Source: Thalassospira sp. (GTDB taxonomy: Bacteria > Pseudomonadota > Alphaproteobacteria > Rhodospirillales > Thalassospiraceae). Taken from it: 64,000 bases of DNA. Both the position numbers and the translations under genes were made by a program. This document shows, piece after piece, positions 10,400 through 19,613 of this stretch. A model generated the notes under the pieces. That model saw only the letters and a list, made by a program, of their open reading frames with translations, ran no database searches and was not told the origin of the DNA. The stretch's first letter is position 1, and every line of letters starts with the position of its first letter. The stretch spans positions 62,001 through 126,000 of the forward strand of contig NZ_PAQR01000008.1 in assembly GCF_002709775.1 (NCBI RefSeq). The letters run 5' to 3'.

Positions 10400-11803
10400 C
10401 TAGAACGGGACATCTATGGTGAGAAGCCCAGTATAATCCCCGTGTGCCACTTCATAGGTCAGCTTGCGCCGCAGCTCGAAACTGACACTGGCCGGGAAGC
10501 GGCTCCATTGCTGGGTAATCCCGCCGCCGGTATCAAGATAAAGGTTGGTGCTCTCAACACTGACAAACGGTTCCAGCGTCATCGAGGACCGTGCAACATC
10601 ATGGATCAGCGAGAATTCTGAACGGATGCCGGTAATGTCCTCAGCCCCGGTGGCAATATCGCGAAAGCCTTGAATGCTGAGATCGAAGTTTAACGGGTCA
10701 TAGGCATATTCCGACCCGGCATAATATCGTGTCGATCCGCTGCGCCCGTAATTCTGATTGAGAAGCGAGATGGTCTCTTCCTGCCCGGCAAACGGGATGA
10801 TCTGATGATTGCCAAGGGCAAGGCGATAGCGCGCCTCGACCGAGGCATCAAAAAGCTGCGTGGTTGCCGTGCTACCCGCCACAAGCCCGCCATCTGTTGC
10901 GCGCGCTGCGTCAACATATTCGCGTGCCGTGATCACATCGCCATCAAGCTGAATGCTTAGCGGCACCGCACCGAATTCGTAATTAGACCCAAACCCGATG
11001 CTGTTTGAAATGCTGGTACTATCAAGCGTTTCCGCATAGCGCAGATTATCGGGCACAGTGCCAATCGGCGATTGGGCGATAGTGCTTTGACCCAGACTGA
11101 TGCTGCCGCGCAGGTTAAACCAGTCCGTGACGCGCGAAACGAAATAGGGCGACAGGGCCAGGTTGTTTTCGCGGTAATGCAATTGCCGGGTGCCGGATTC
11201 TCCAACCGTGCTGCCCCAGCCAATGCCAAGGCCCAGAACCAACCCGTCATCCACCAGATAATCAACACCACTATCAATCGAGATGGTGTCACCACTTAAG
11301 CCCGGGTCATAGCCCGACCCGGTGATGCGGTTTTCAAGTTCTGAATGATTGCCCGCAAGCCAGATGCTGATCGGGGCATGCGCACTGCGCGACTGGGCGG
11401 GGAAGGTGCCTGCCGCACTATCAAGATCGAGCCTGCGCGCCAGTGATGAAAGCGCGCTCCGACCGGCGAGAATTTCACTTGGCGTCGGGGTGCCGGTGCC
11501 AAATTGCAGATGTTCGGTCGCCTGTTGCGGCGGGGAGACGTAGCCATCAAACAGCAGCGGCGCCACCCGGCTGTCATAAAGGTCCTCGTCCATCTTGTCG
11601 TAAAGGCGGTTCATGTGGCGGCGCTGGTTTTCGCTGCGCGTCGTGGTCTTGTTGCGCAAAACCGGCGCATCCGGGCGCGCGCCATCATCGCTGGCCAGGG
11701 CCTGCGTTATGATGGGAGGCTGACTTGTCTCGCGGCGAATGACATAGGCGATGGCCGCCAGACAGACCGTGGCAATCACGGCAGTTTGAAAAGGCCTGTG
11801 CAT
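10400..11803 (-). CDS. Hypothetical outer-membrane beta-barrel (autotransporter-domain-like) protein
   Basis: N-terminal hydrophobic segment; C-terminal roughly 280 aa of alternating beta-strand pattern ending in an aromatic residue (TIDVPF). Confidence 0.6.
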   Translation of the reverse strand: MHRPFQTAVIATVCLAAIAYVIRRETSQPPIITQALASDDGARPDAPVLRNKTTTRSENQRRHMNRLYDKMDEDLYDSRVAPLLFDGYVSPPQQATEHLQFGTGTPTPSEILAGRSALSSLARRLDLDSAAGTFPAQSRSAHAPISIWLAGNHSELENRITGSGYDPGLSGDTISIDSGVDYLVDDGLVLGLGIGWGSTVGESGTRQLHYRENNLALSPYFVSRVTDWFNLRGSISLGQSTIAQSPIGTVPDNLRYAETLDSTSISNSIGFGSNYEFGAVPLSIQLDGDVITAREYVDAARATDGGLVAGSTATTQLFDASVEARYRLALGNHQIIPFAGQEETISLLNQNYGRSGSTRYYAGSEYAYDPLNFDLSIQGFRDIATGAEDITGIRSEFSLIHDVARSSMTLEPFVSVESTNLYLDTGGGITQQWSRFPASVSFELRRKLTYEVAHGDYTGLLTIDVPF

Positions 11804-11835
11804 CTGACGTTAAACATCTCTGTTCTGGTCAGTGA

Positions 11836-12099
11836 TTAGGGTCAGGCCTCATTGATTTGAATGGCAGACGTTATGTTTGTGAAATCCAAGGAAAATCCCG
11901 CAGAGCGGGTCGGTATCCCGGGCAAGGGGTTTGACGCAGGAGTTCGCAAACATAACGTCTGTCCTTCGGATTGACCGGATTTGCACGGTCTACTTTGTCG
12001 CAAAGCCTTGAAAGATGCATATCTTCCTGTGGTTTTGCTCCGCGTATCCGCACAAATCCGGTCAACCATTTAAACCAAATCAATGTGACCTGACCCTAA
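11836..12099. repeat. MITE-like or structured intergenic element with 24-bp terminal inverted repeats and two internal inverted-repeat pairs
   Basis: Outer IR TTAGGGTCAGGCCTCATTGATTTG (11836-11859) vs CAAATCAATGTGACCTGACCCTAA (12076-12099), 22/24. Inner IR1 11865-11883/11943-11961, 18/19. Inner IR2 11971-11983/12053-12065, 13/13. Confidence 0.8.
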
Positions 12100-12273
12100 C
12101 CTGACACAGGAAAATGCACGGAATGTGGAGAAAGACGGGCAGTTCTGCCCCATTGCTGGCTGAGGTGCCAAACGCGTGGCAAAGGTTGCGATCCGAGCCA
12201 ATAGAATGTTGCGTCAAAAACCAAGCCGCGCTAGAACGCTTTGCACCGGCCTTGGCCGGTTCCAACGCGCGTC

Positions 12274-12360
12274 GCGGGCGTGGCGAAATTGGTAAACGCA
12301 GCGGACTTAAAATCCGTCAGCCCTAAGGCTTTGCCGGTTCAAGTCCGGCCGCCCGCACCA
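12274..12360 (+). tRNA. tRNA-Leu (anticodon UAA)
   Basis: gcgggcgtggcgaaattggtaaacgcagcggacttaaaatccg...ggttcaagtccggccgcccgcacca: paired acceptor stem, CTTAAAA anticodon loop, long variable arm, T-arm, encoded CCA. Confidence 0.95.
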
Positions 12361-12473
12361 GCGCACCGGTCGACCCTTTTGCGGTCCCGGCATCAAATTG
12401 TCGAATTCCCGCCCTGAAATTCTCTGCTTTGTATTTCATCCTGTGATGCTCGTTTGACCACGAACGCAGGAGA

Positions 12474-12536
12474 ATGATGATGGTTCATCTGATTGCCTTT
12501 GGCGTCATTGCCGCTGCCGCACTATTCGTAACCTGA
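12474..12536 (+). CDS. Candidate 20-aa hydrophobic micropeptide MMMVHLIAFGVIAAAALFVT
   Basis: AGGAG (cgcAGGAGaATG) just 5' of ATGATGATG; single TM-like peptide; TGA stop; lies 88 bp upstream of the P-type ATPase. Confidence 0.45.
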   Translation: MMMVHLIAFGVIAAAALFVT

Positions 12537-12624
12537 TGATTGTTTTGGGGCTGCTTGTCTCTGATGTTGCAGTGCGATAGGATCTGTGATGTGCTGATCA
12601 CGCCATCAACAGGCCAGCATTGCC

Positions 12625-15366
12625 ATGAACAAAGTCGCCGCCAAACCTGCCGAGATTTCCAAGAAACCGGTGCAATCAGACCGGCCCTGGCACGCTTTGC
12701 CCGCAGAGCAGGCTCTGGAGGATTTCCAGACAAGCCCGCAAGGCCTTGATGGAAAGCAAGCATCATCGCGTCTGGCGGAGTATGGCCCGAACCGTCTGGA
12801 CCCGCCGCGCCGGCGCGGGCCGCTGATCCGGTTTCTGTCGCAATTCAACAATGTGCTGATTTATGTCCTGCTGCTGGCCGCCCTCGTCACAGGGGCCTTG
12901 GCACATTGGGTCGATACGTCTGTCATTCTGGCGGTGGTGGTGATCAATGCCATCATCGGCTTTGTTCAGGAAGGCCGGGCCGAAAGCGCGCTGGAGGCGA
13001 TCCGCAATATGCTGTCGCTGGCCGCCATCGTTGAACGGGGCGGGCGCAAGACCGAAATCCCCGCCGAAGACGTCGTGCCCGGCGATATCATCCATCTGCA
13101 GTCGGGCGATAAGGTCCCGGCGGATCTGCGCCTGATCCGGGTCAAGGGCCTGCAAATTCAGGAAGCCATCCTGACCGGCGAATCCGTTCCCGTCGACAAG
13201 GCCGTTTCATCGGTGGCAGAGGACGCCGCCCTTGGCGATCGGTTTTCCATGGCCTATTCCGGCACCATGGTCACCCACGGGCAGGGCTGCGGCGTGGTCG
13301 TTGCCACCGGGGCCAAAACCGAAATCGGGCGTATCAGTGCGCTTCTGTCCGAGGTCACCACGCTGACCACACCGCTTTTGCGCCAAATGTCGACCTTCGG
13401 GCGGAAGCTCAGTGCCGCGATCATGGCGGTGGCCTTTGTCACTTTTGCCATTGGCGTCTGGGTGCATGGCCGCGGGGCGGCTGACATGTTTGTCGGGGCG
13501 GTCGCACTGGCGGTCGCCGCCATACCCGAAGGCCTGCCTGCCATCATGACCATCGCGCTTGCCACAGGCGTGCAGCGCATGGCATCGCGCCGTGCCATCA
13601 TTCGCCGCTTGCCGGTGGTGGAGGCTTTGGGGTCGGTCAGTGTCATCTGCTCGGACAAGACCGGGACACTGACGCGCAATGAAATGACGGTGCAGTCCCT
13701 TGCGACGGGCAAGCATCTTTATGCCGTAACCGGCACCGGCTATCGCCCCGAAGGTGGGTTTGAGCTGGATGGCAAGCCGGTCACGCTGGCGGATCATCCG
13801 GGCCTGACCGAAATGGCCCGCGGGGCGTTGCTGTGTAGTGATGCCGGTCTGCATGAAACGGATGGCCAATGGTCGGTCGATGGCGACCCGACCGAAGGCG
13901 CACTGGTCGCCCTTGCCATGAAGGCGGAACTGGAACCGGGCGCGGAAAACCGTCTGTTGCCCCGTCATGATGTGATCCCGTTTGAATCCGAACATCGCTT
14001 CATGGCGACCCTGCATCACCATGCCGAAGGCCATGGCTTCATCTATGTCAAAGGCGCGCCGGAACGCATTTTGGGCATGTGCAGCTCGCAAGGCGGGCCG
14101 GAGTATCAGGAGGTTCTTGATCGTCCCTATTGGGAAGCCCGCATGCAGGAAATGGCCGAAAACGGTCAGCGGGTTCTCGCACTGGCCTTCCGCCCGACCC
14201 ATAACGGCCATCACCAGCTGGTCTTTGATGACGTCAAACAGGATCTGGTTCTGATCGGCCTTTATGGCCTTGTCGATCCGCCACGCGAAGAAGCCATCGC
14301 CGCCGTTGCCAAATGCCGGGCAGCCGGGATCGCGGTTAAAATGATCACCGGCGATCATGCCATCACCGCCGGTGCGATTGCCCGCCAATTGGGGCTGGGC
14401 GACGGCGAACGGGTGGTCAGCGGCCACGAGCTTGACGGGCTTGATGACGCCGCCCTGCGCGATGTTGCCAGCCAATCGCATGTTTTCGCCCGCACCAGTC
14501 CCGAACATAAACTGCGTCTGGTCAAGGCCCTGCAGGCCGAGGGCCATGTCGTTGCCATGACGGGTGATGGCGTCAATGATGCCCCGGCACTCAAGCGTGC
14601 CGATGTCGGTGTCGCCATGGGCCAGAAGGGCAACGAGGCCGCCAAGGAAGCCGCCGAGATGGTTCTGGTCGATGATAATTTCGCCTCCATCGCCGCCGCG
14701 GTCGAGGAAGGCCGAACGGTCTATGACAACCTCGTCAAATCGATCCTGTTCATCCTGCCCAGCAGCGGGGGGGAGGCCCTGACGATTGTCATGGCGCTGG
14801 CTTTGGGGCAGTTGCTTCCGATCACAGCCCCGCAAATCCTCTGGGTCAACATGATCACGGCGGTGACACTGGCCTTGGCACTCGCGTTCGAACCCGCCGA
14901 AGACAATGTCATGAAGCGTCAACCGCGCCGGCGGGACGCGCCCTTGCTGTCGGGCTTTCTGATTTGGCGGACGGTTTTTGTCTCGCTCATTTTGGTTGCC
15001 GGGACATTTGGCGTGTTCGTCTGGTTCCAGAACCGGGGTGCTGATCTTGAAGTCTCGCGCACGGTCGCGGTCAACACGCTTGTCATGTTCGAGTTGTTCT
15101 ATCTTTTCAATGCCCGCTTCCTGACAGCATCAGCCGTCAATCGACAGGGGCTTGTCGGCAGTCGGCCGGTATTGATCGCGGTGGCACTGGTCGTGATTTT
15201 CCAGCTGATCTACACCTATGCCCCGCCGATGCAGTATCTGTTTGAAAGCGTCGCCATCCCGCCGCTTGGCTGGGCGATGGCGGTTGGTGTCGGGTTTAGC
15301 GTCTTTGTCCTGGTCGAGATTGAAAAGGCGGTCCTGCGCCATTGGCAGAAACGCACGTCAGGGTGA
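12625..15366 (+). CDS. Cation-transporting P-type ATPase (P2/SERCA-PMA-like)
   Basis: ILTGESVPVDK, CSDKTGTLTRNEM, MVTGDHAITAGAIA-type motif (KMITGDHAITAGAIA), AMTGDGVNDAPALKRADVGVAMG. Confidence 0.95.
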   Translation: MNKVAAKPAEISKKPVQSDRPWHALPAEQALEDFQTSPQGLDGKQASSRLAEYGPNRLDPPRRRGPLIRFLSQFNNVLIYVLLLAALVTGALAHWVDTSVILAVVVINAIIGFVQEGRAESALEAIRNMLSLAAIVERGGRKTEIPAEDVVPGDIIHLQSGDKVPADLRLIRVKGLQIQEAILTGESVPVDKAVSSVAEDAALGDRFSMAYSGTMVTHGQGCGVVVATGAKTEIGRISALLSEVTTLTTPLLRQMSTFGRKLSAAIMAVAFVTFAIGVWVHGRGAADMFVGAVALAVAAIPEGLPAIMTIALATGVQRMASRRAIIRRLPVVEALGSVSVICSDKTGTLTRNEMTVQSLATGKHLYAVTGTGYRPEGGFELDGKPVTLADHPGLTEMARGALLCSDAGLHETDGQWSVDGDPTEGALVALAMKAELEPGAENRLLPRHDVIPFESEHRFMATLHHHAEGHGFIYVKGAPERILGMCSSQGGPEYQEVLDRPYWEARMQEMAENGQRVLALAFRPTHNGHHQLVFDDVKQDLVLIGLYGLVDPPREEAIAAVAKCRAAGIAVKMITGDHAITAGAIARQLGLGDGERVVSGHELDGLDDAALRDVASQSHVFARTSPEHKLRLVKALQAEGHVVAMTGDGVNDAPALKRADVGVAMGQKGNEAAKEAAEMVLVDDNFASIAAAVEEGRTVYDNLVKSILFILPSSGGEALTIVMALALGQLLPITAPQILWVNMITAVTLALALAFEPAEDNVMKRQPRRRDAPLLSGFLIWRTVFVSLILVAGTFGVFVWFQNRGADLEVSRTVAVNTLVMFELFYLFNARFLTASAVNRQGLVGSRPVLIAVALVVIFQLIYTYAPPMQYLFESVAIPPLGWAMAVGVGFSVFVLVEIEKAVLRHWQKRTSG

Positions 15367-15434
15367 TGTTTACCGGATGTAAAGCAGATGTCGCCTATCC
15401 ATGACACATCGCCGCAACCACGTGCTAGGCCCCC

Positions 15435-15827
15435 ATGCCCTTACCTGATGAAGAAGACGAAGGCCCGCGCAAGAAAGAACGAGTGGGCAAATATGTTGCC
15501 CCCGAAGAGCGCGCGGCAAATATCGTCAAACAGCTCGATGAGTTCCTGCGCAAAGGGCCGCGCAAGGGGCTGAAATATTCCCGTTGGCAGCAGCTGGCCT
15601 GGTATGAGATCGTTGATGAGATCAAGCGCGCCGAAATGGCCCAGAAAAATCAGGACACCCTGACCAAATCCGCCTTCCTAAGCCTCGCCATCGGCTTTGG
15701 CACGGTTGGCTTCTGGGGCTTGGTTCTGATGGCGGGCAATGGTCTTGGCGGCATCGCCGCAGCGGTTATTGTGATTGCCGGTCTGGTAATCTGGCGCGCC
15801 ATGGCCAAGGCGCAGTGGTTTAAATAG
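15435..15827 (+). CDS. Hypothetical protein with C-terminal TM segments
   Basis: 130-aa ORF; charged N-terminus, two hydrophobic helices (SLAIGFGTVGFWGLVLMA; GGIAAAVIVIAGLVIW). Confidence 0.7.
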   Translation: MPLPDEEDEGPRKKERVGKYVAPEERAANIVKQLDEFLRKGPRKGLKYSRWQQLAWYEIVDEIKRAEMAQKNQDTLTKSAFLSLAIGFGTVGFWGLVLMAGNGLGGIAAAVIVIAGLVIWRAMAKAQWFK

Positions 15828-15855
15828 AAACGTATTCACGCAGGCAGTCAAAACC

Positions 15856-16131
15856 ATGAACAAGGACGCAGCTGAAACGCTTGCCATTCGAGCCATCGCC
15901 CACATCGCCGGGGATGAGGAATTGCTGCAGGGTCTGATCGCGCAAACCGGCATGGGGCTTGATGACCTCAAAGCCGGGATCGGATCAAGCGAAGTGCAGT
16001 GTGGCGCCCTTGAATTTCTGCTGTCGCACGAACCGTTTCTGATGCGCTTTGTCGAGGATTCGGATTACGCCCCCGAAGACCCGGCACGCGCGCAAATCGT
16101 CCTGTCTGGCGGCCCGATCTGGCAGGACTGA
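15856..16131 (+). CDS. DUF3572-like family protein
   Basis: NKDAAETLAIRAIAHIAGDEELLQ...FLLSHEPFLMRFVEDSD pattern. Confidence 0.75.
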   Translation: MNKDAAETLAIRAIAHIAGDEELLQGLIAQTGMGLDDLKAGIGSSEVQCGALEFLLSHEPFLMRFVEDSDYAPEDPARAQIVLSGGPIWQD

Positions 16132-16262
16132 TCCAGCCTTAAAATCCGTTTTGTCCAAAACTTCCGGCAAGAGCATCCATGCAGTGGCTTGACCTTATGC
16201 CTGATCTAAAATATGAAACTGATGTCATGTTCATAAATTGATCGATAAGGCAGGCCCGCAAT

Positions 16263-16958
16263 ATGACCGCAACGCCAGGCGATTTTGACTTCAGCTTTGA
16301 TTTCGACCGCCCCGAAAGCTTCAGCTACGCGGTGGCGTTGCGCGAAGCGGCTCAAGGCCAGCGCCGGGGTGAACGCACGCGCGCTGAAATCTGCGTCGCC
16401 GCCTGTCATTTGCTTGATCGCGAAAGCCTGTTTGATCTTAAGGTCTCGGCCATCTGCAAGGCCGCCAAGGTCGCCCATGGCACGTTCTATATCTATTTTT
16501 CCGACCGCCATGTTCTGGTCAGTGATCTGACGCTGGGCTTTGTTGGCTTTGTGCAGCAGGCGATGCTTGCGGTGGCCGAAGCCAATTCGGATAGCTCGAT
16601 CCGCGCCACGACCGCCGCCTATTTCATGCTGTTTGAACAAAATCCCGGCCTGATGAAATGTCTGGTCCATAACATCGAAAGCTTCCCGGAGGCCCAGGAA
16701 GCCTTCCAGAAGCTGAACCGCGAATGGATCACCACCGTGGTCACGCGGATCGAGCGCCGACTGGCCAGGGACGGCAAACAAAATGACATCAGCCATGAAG
16801 AGCTGATGCGCCGCGCCTACGCGCTGGGAGGAATGACCGATCAATATCTGTCTGGCTTGCTGTTGATCGGCGACCCGACACTCGTAACCATTTCACAGGG
16901 GCGCGAAGCGGTCATTGATACCCTCAGTCTGCTGTGGCAACGGGGGCTTGAACCATGA
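16263..16958 (+). CDS. TetR family transcriptional regulator
   Basis: N-terminal HTH: RTRAEICVAACHLLDRESLFDLKVSAICKAAKVAHGTFYIYFSDRHVL. Confidence 0.9.
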   Translation: MTATPGDFDFSFDFDRPESFSYAVALREAAQGQRRGERTRAEICVAACHLLDRESLFDLKVSAICKAAKVAHGTFYIYFSDRHVLVSDLTLGFVGFVQQAMLAVAEANSDSSIRATTAAYFMLFEQNPGLMKCLVHNIESFPEAQEAFQKLNREWITTVVTRIERRLARDGKQNDISHEELMRRAYALGGMTDQYLSGLLLIGDPTLVTISQGREAVIDTLSLLWQRGLEP

Positions 16959-18265
16959 CTGTTATGCGCGACGCGGACAAAACACCGATCGATCAACTAT
17001 TGCCCCACATTCAATCGTCCTGGGAAAAACAGGCCGATTATGTTGCGCAAAATTCCGAACTCTATCGCGACCTCTGGCAGGGCAAGGCACCGCCCAAGGA
17101 CATCCGCGATCTTGCCGAACTGCCATTGTTAGATAAATCGCAGCTACGTGTGTCGCAGGCCGAACATCCGCCCTTTGGCAACTATCTGGCATCCGGCCGG
17201 GAAACGGCTGTGCGCCTGCACCGCACATCAGGCACGACCGGGCAGGCGATGAACCTTGCCCTGTCGGCACGTGATGCAAGTATCACCCAGATCGTTGGCG
17301 GGCGCAGTCATCGCACTGCGGGCCTCACACCCGACCATACCGTCGTGCATTGCCTGAATTATCAGATGTGGATGGGCGGGGTGACCGACCATATGACGCT
17401 CGAAGAAACCGGCGCGCTCGTCGTGCCATTTGGCGTTGGCGGGACGGAGCTTCTGGTGCGCACCATTCAGGAAGTCGGTATCACCGCCATTTCCTGCACG
17501 CCGTCCTATCCCGCTGTTCTCGAGCGCGTCATTGCTGAAAAGTTCCCCGGTCTAAAACCGCGTGATCTCGGGCTTAAGCTTGGCTTGTTTGGCGGGGAGC
17601 CGGGGCTGGATGATCCGGCATTTCGCGAACGGCTGCGTTCTGTTTGGGGCATGGAGCCCCGCAATGCCAATTACGGCGTTTCGGATGTGTTTTCGAATTT
17701 CGCCGCCCAATGCCCGCATGATACGCGCCTGCATTTTCTGGCATCTGATGTTCTCTATCCCGAACTTATTGACCCGGACACAGGTGACGCGATTGAACTG
17801 CGCGCTGGCGCCAAGGGTGAGCTGGTTCTAACCCACCTGATCCGCGATTGTCAGCCGCTGGTACGTTTCAGATCCGGTGACATCATCGCCATTGATGAAA
17901 CCGAACCCTGCAGTTGTGGCTGCACCGGTTTCCGCTTCCGGGTGGTTGGGCGCTCGGATGACATGGTTGTGGTCCGCGGGCTTAACCTGTTTCCCAGCAT
18001 GGTCGCTGCCGTGATCGGCCAGTTCGATCAGCTGTCGGGCGATTACCGCATCCTGCTCGATCAGCCGCCCCCTTATGATGCCCTGCCGGTATCGGTCGAA
18101 ATGGCAAAGGATCAGGCGGGGGATATCCCATCGGGTCTGGCGGCGACGGTCGAAGCCGAAATCAAAAAGGTGCTTGGCGCAACGGCCCGCGTCACCATCC
18201 TGCCTGCCGGATCCTTCCCGGTGACCGAAGGCAAAACCAAACGCGTGATCAGGAGCTACGAATGA
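16955..18265 (+). CDS. Phenylacetate-CoA ligase-like (PaaK family) AMP-forming CoA ligase
   Basis: HRTSGTTGQAMN P-loop-like motif; GLFGGEPG; CSCGCTGFRFRVVGRSDDMVVVRGLNLFP. Confidence 0.88.
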   Translation: MTVMRDADKTPIDQLLPHIQSSWEKQADYVAQNSELYRDLWQGKAPPKDIRDLAELPLLDKSQLRVSQAEHPPFGNYLASGRETAVRLHRTSGTTGQAMNLALSARDASITQIVGGRSHRTAGLTPDHTVVHCLNYQMWMGGVTDHMTLEETGALVVPFGVGGTELLVRTIQEVGITAISCTPSYPAVLERVIAEKFPGLKPRDLGLKLGLFGGEPGLDDPAFRERLRSVWGMEPRNANYGVSDVFSNFAAQCPHDTRLHFLASDVLYPELIDPDTGDAIELRAGAKGELVLTHLIRDCQPLVRFRSGDIIAIDETEPCSCGCTGFRFRVVGRSDDMVVVRGLNLFPSMVAAVIGQFDQLSGDYRILLDQPPPYDALPVSVEMAKDQAGDIPSGLAATVEAEIKKVLGATARVTILPAGSFPVTEGKTKRVIRSYE

Positions 18266-19023
18266 GCCAGATGACCTATGAAACCGTGCTGAGCGAACTG
18301 GGTGAAAACGGCGTCCGGACCATTACGCTCAACCGCCCCGGTAGCCTGAATGCCATGAACCGTGGTCTGATTGATGATGTCGCCCGCGCGTTCGAGGATG
18401 CCAATGCAGACCCGCAAACGCGCGTGATCATTTTCACCGGTGCGGGCAAGGCGTTCTGTGCGGGTGATGATCGCCGCGAACATGTCCACCCGGAAACCGA
18501 GGCTGAGGCACGCGACCTTGTCAACGCCATCCAGCGCGCCACCCACGCCATCACCCTTGGTCCCAAGCCGGTGGTCGGTGCAATCAATGGCTGGGCCGTT
18601 GGTGGCGGGTTTGAATGGGCGATCAATTGCGATTTCCCGATCTGGGGGCGTTCGGCGCGTGCCTTCTTCCCGGAAGTCTCGCTGAACCTGTTTGTCACCG
18701 GTGCAGTGACCGCCTTGCTTCCCGCCCTTGTTGGTCTGAACAAGGCGCGCGAAATGCTGTTCTTTGGTAAACGCTATGACGCCACCGAATTGCATGAGGC
18801 TGGGGTTGCCTGGCGCGTGGTCGATGATGCGGACCTGATCGCAGAGGCAACCGCAGTCGCCAATGACCTTGCCAATCTGCCCGAACTTTCGGTACGCGCG
18901 ATGAAGCGGGTGCTGAATTCGGTCGCAACGGCGGATATGCACCGCGCGCTTCAGCTTGAAACCGATGCAACGGTTGCCGGTTTCCTTGATCCGAAAACCA
19001 CGGAACTGCTCAGCGCCTTTTAG
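18262..19023 (+). CDS. Enoyl-CoA hydratase/isomerase family protein
   Basis: NRPGSLNAMNRGL, AFCAGDDRREH, GAINGWAVGGGFEWAINCDF; start overlaps stop of the upstream ligase. Confidence 0.92.
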   Translation: MSQMTYETVLSELGENGVRTITLNRPGSLNAMNRGLIDDVARAFEDANADPQTRVIIFTGAGKAFCAGDDRREHVHPETEAEARDLVNAIQRATHAITLGPKPVVGAINGWAVGGGFEWAINCDFPIWGRSARAFFPEVSLNLFVTGAVTALLPALVGLNKAREMLFFGKRYDATELHEAGVAWRVVDDADLIAEATAVANDLANLPELSVRAMKRVLNSVATADMHRALQLETDATVAGFLDPKTTELLSAF

Positions 19024-19574
19024 CTGCGGCGTACCAGCAGTTCCGGTTTGCCGGGGATATCGGGTCTGGGGTCGGTGCGCAGCAATCCGTAAATCACCGA
19101 ATCCCGGATGCCGATATGGGTTTCCCACTCGCCGCGCAAAATGCCTTCGCGGGTGAAACCCAGCTTCTCGAACGTCTTTTGCGATGCGTGATTGTCCGGG
19201 TCGATATCGGCAAAGATCCGGCGGGCAGACGTTTTGGCAAACAGATCTTCCGTCGCGGCCGCCAATCCGCGGGCGGCATAGTTCTTCCCGCGCGCTGTCG
19301 GATGGATCATGCAGGCCGCTTCCCAGATATCCGCATCCCGCCCGGTATTATAAAAGGCAATAACACCACGGGCCGGTCCATCGGGTGTCTCGCAAACGAC
19401 CCATGATGTGTCGGCAAAGTCACCGTACCAATCCTTGAGCTTCGCGATGGTCGTTTCAGTGTCCGGGGTGGCTGGTTCGGGCAGCCACATGCAGCAATCA
19501 TCATCGCCAAAAATAGCGTGCAGGTCCGGGCCATCTCTTACCGGATCAAGGGGGTGCAGATACATCTCAGGCAC
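19020..19574 (-). CDS. GNAT family (RimJ/RimL-like) N-acetyltransferase
   Basis: MIHPTARGKNYAARGLAAATEDLF...ISQKTFEKLGF-type motif (ASQKTFEKLGFTREG). Confidence 0.85.
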   Translation of the reverse strand: MPEMYLHPLDPVRDGPDLHAIFGDDDCCMWLPEPATPDTETTIAKLKDWYGDFADTSWVVCETPDGPARGVIAFYNTGRDADIWEAACMIHPTARGKNYAARGLAAATEDLFAKTSARRIFADIDPDNHASQKTFEKLGFTREGILRGEWETHIGIRDSVIYGLLRTDPRPDIPGKPELLVRRS

Positions 19575-19613
19575 TTTGGTTTGTCGATCAGAACGGCGTT
19601 TTAAGTGTGGGAC

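Noticed and set aside
11842-12083. 70- and 75-aa minus-strand ORFs inside the inverted-repeat element
   Set aside because: They span the inverted repeats, have no recognisable motif and look like chance frames through the repeat.
12274-12360. tRNA-Leu as an integration site for a genomic island
   Set aside because: No integrase and no direct repeat of the tRNA 3' end was seen downstream; the following genes are housekeeping-like.
13207-14922. 571-aa minus-strand ORF opposite the P-type ATPase
   Set aside because: Antisense to a clear P-type ATPase; composition is typical of a shadow ORF (His/Gly/Asp-rich).
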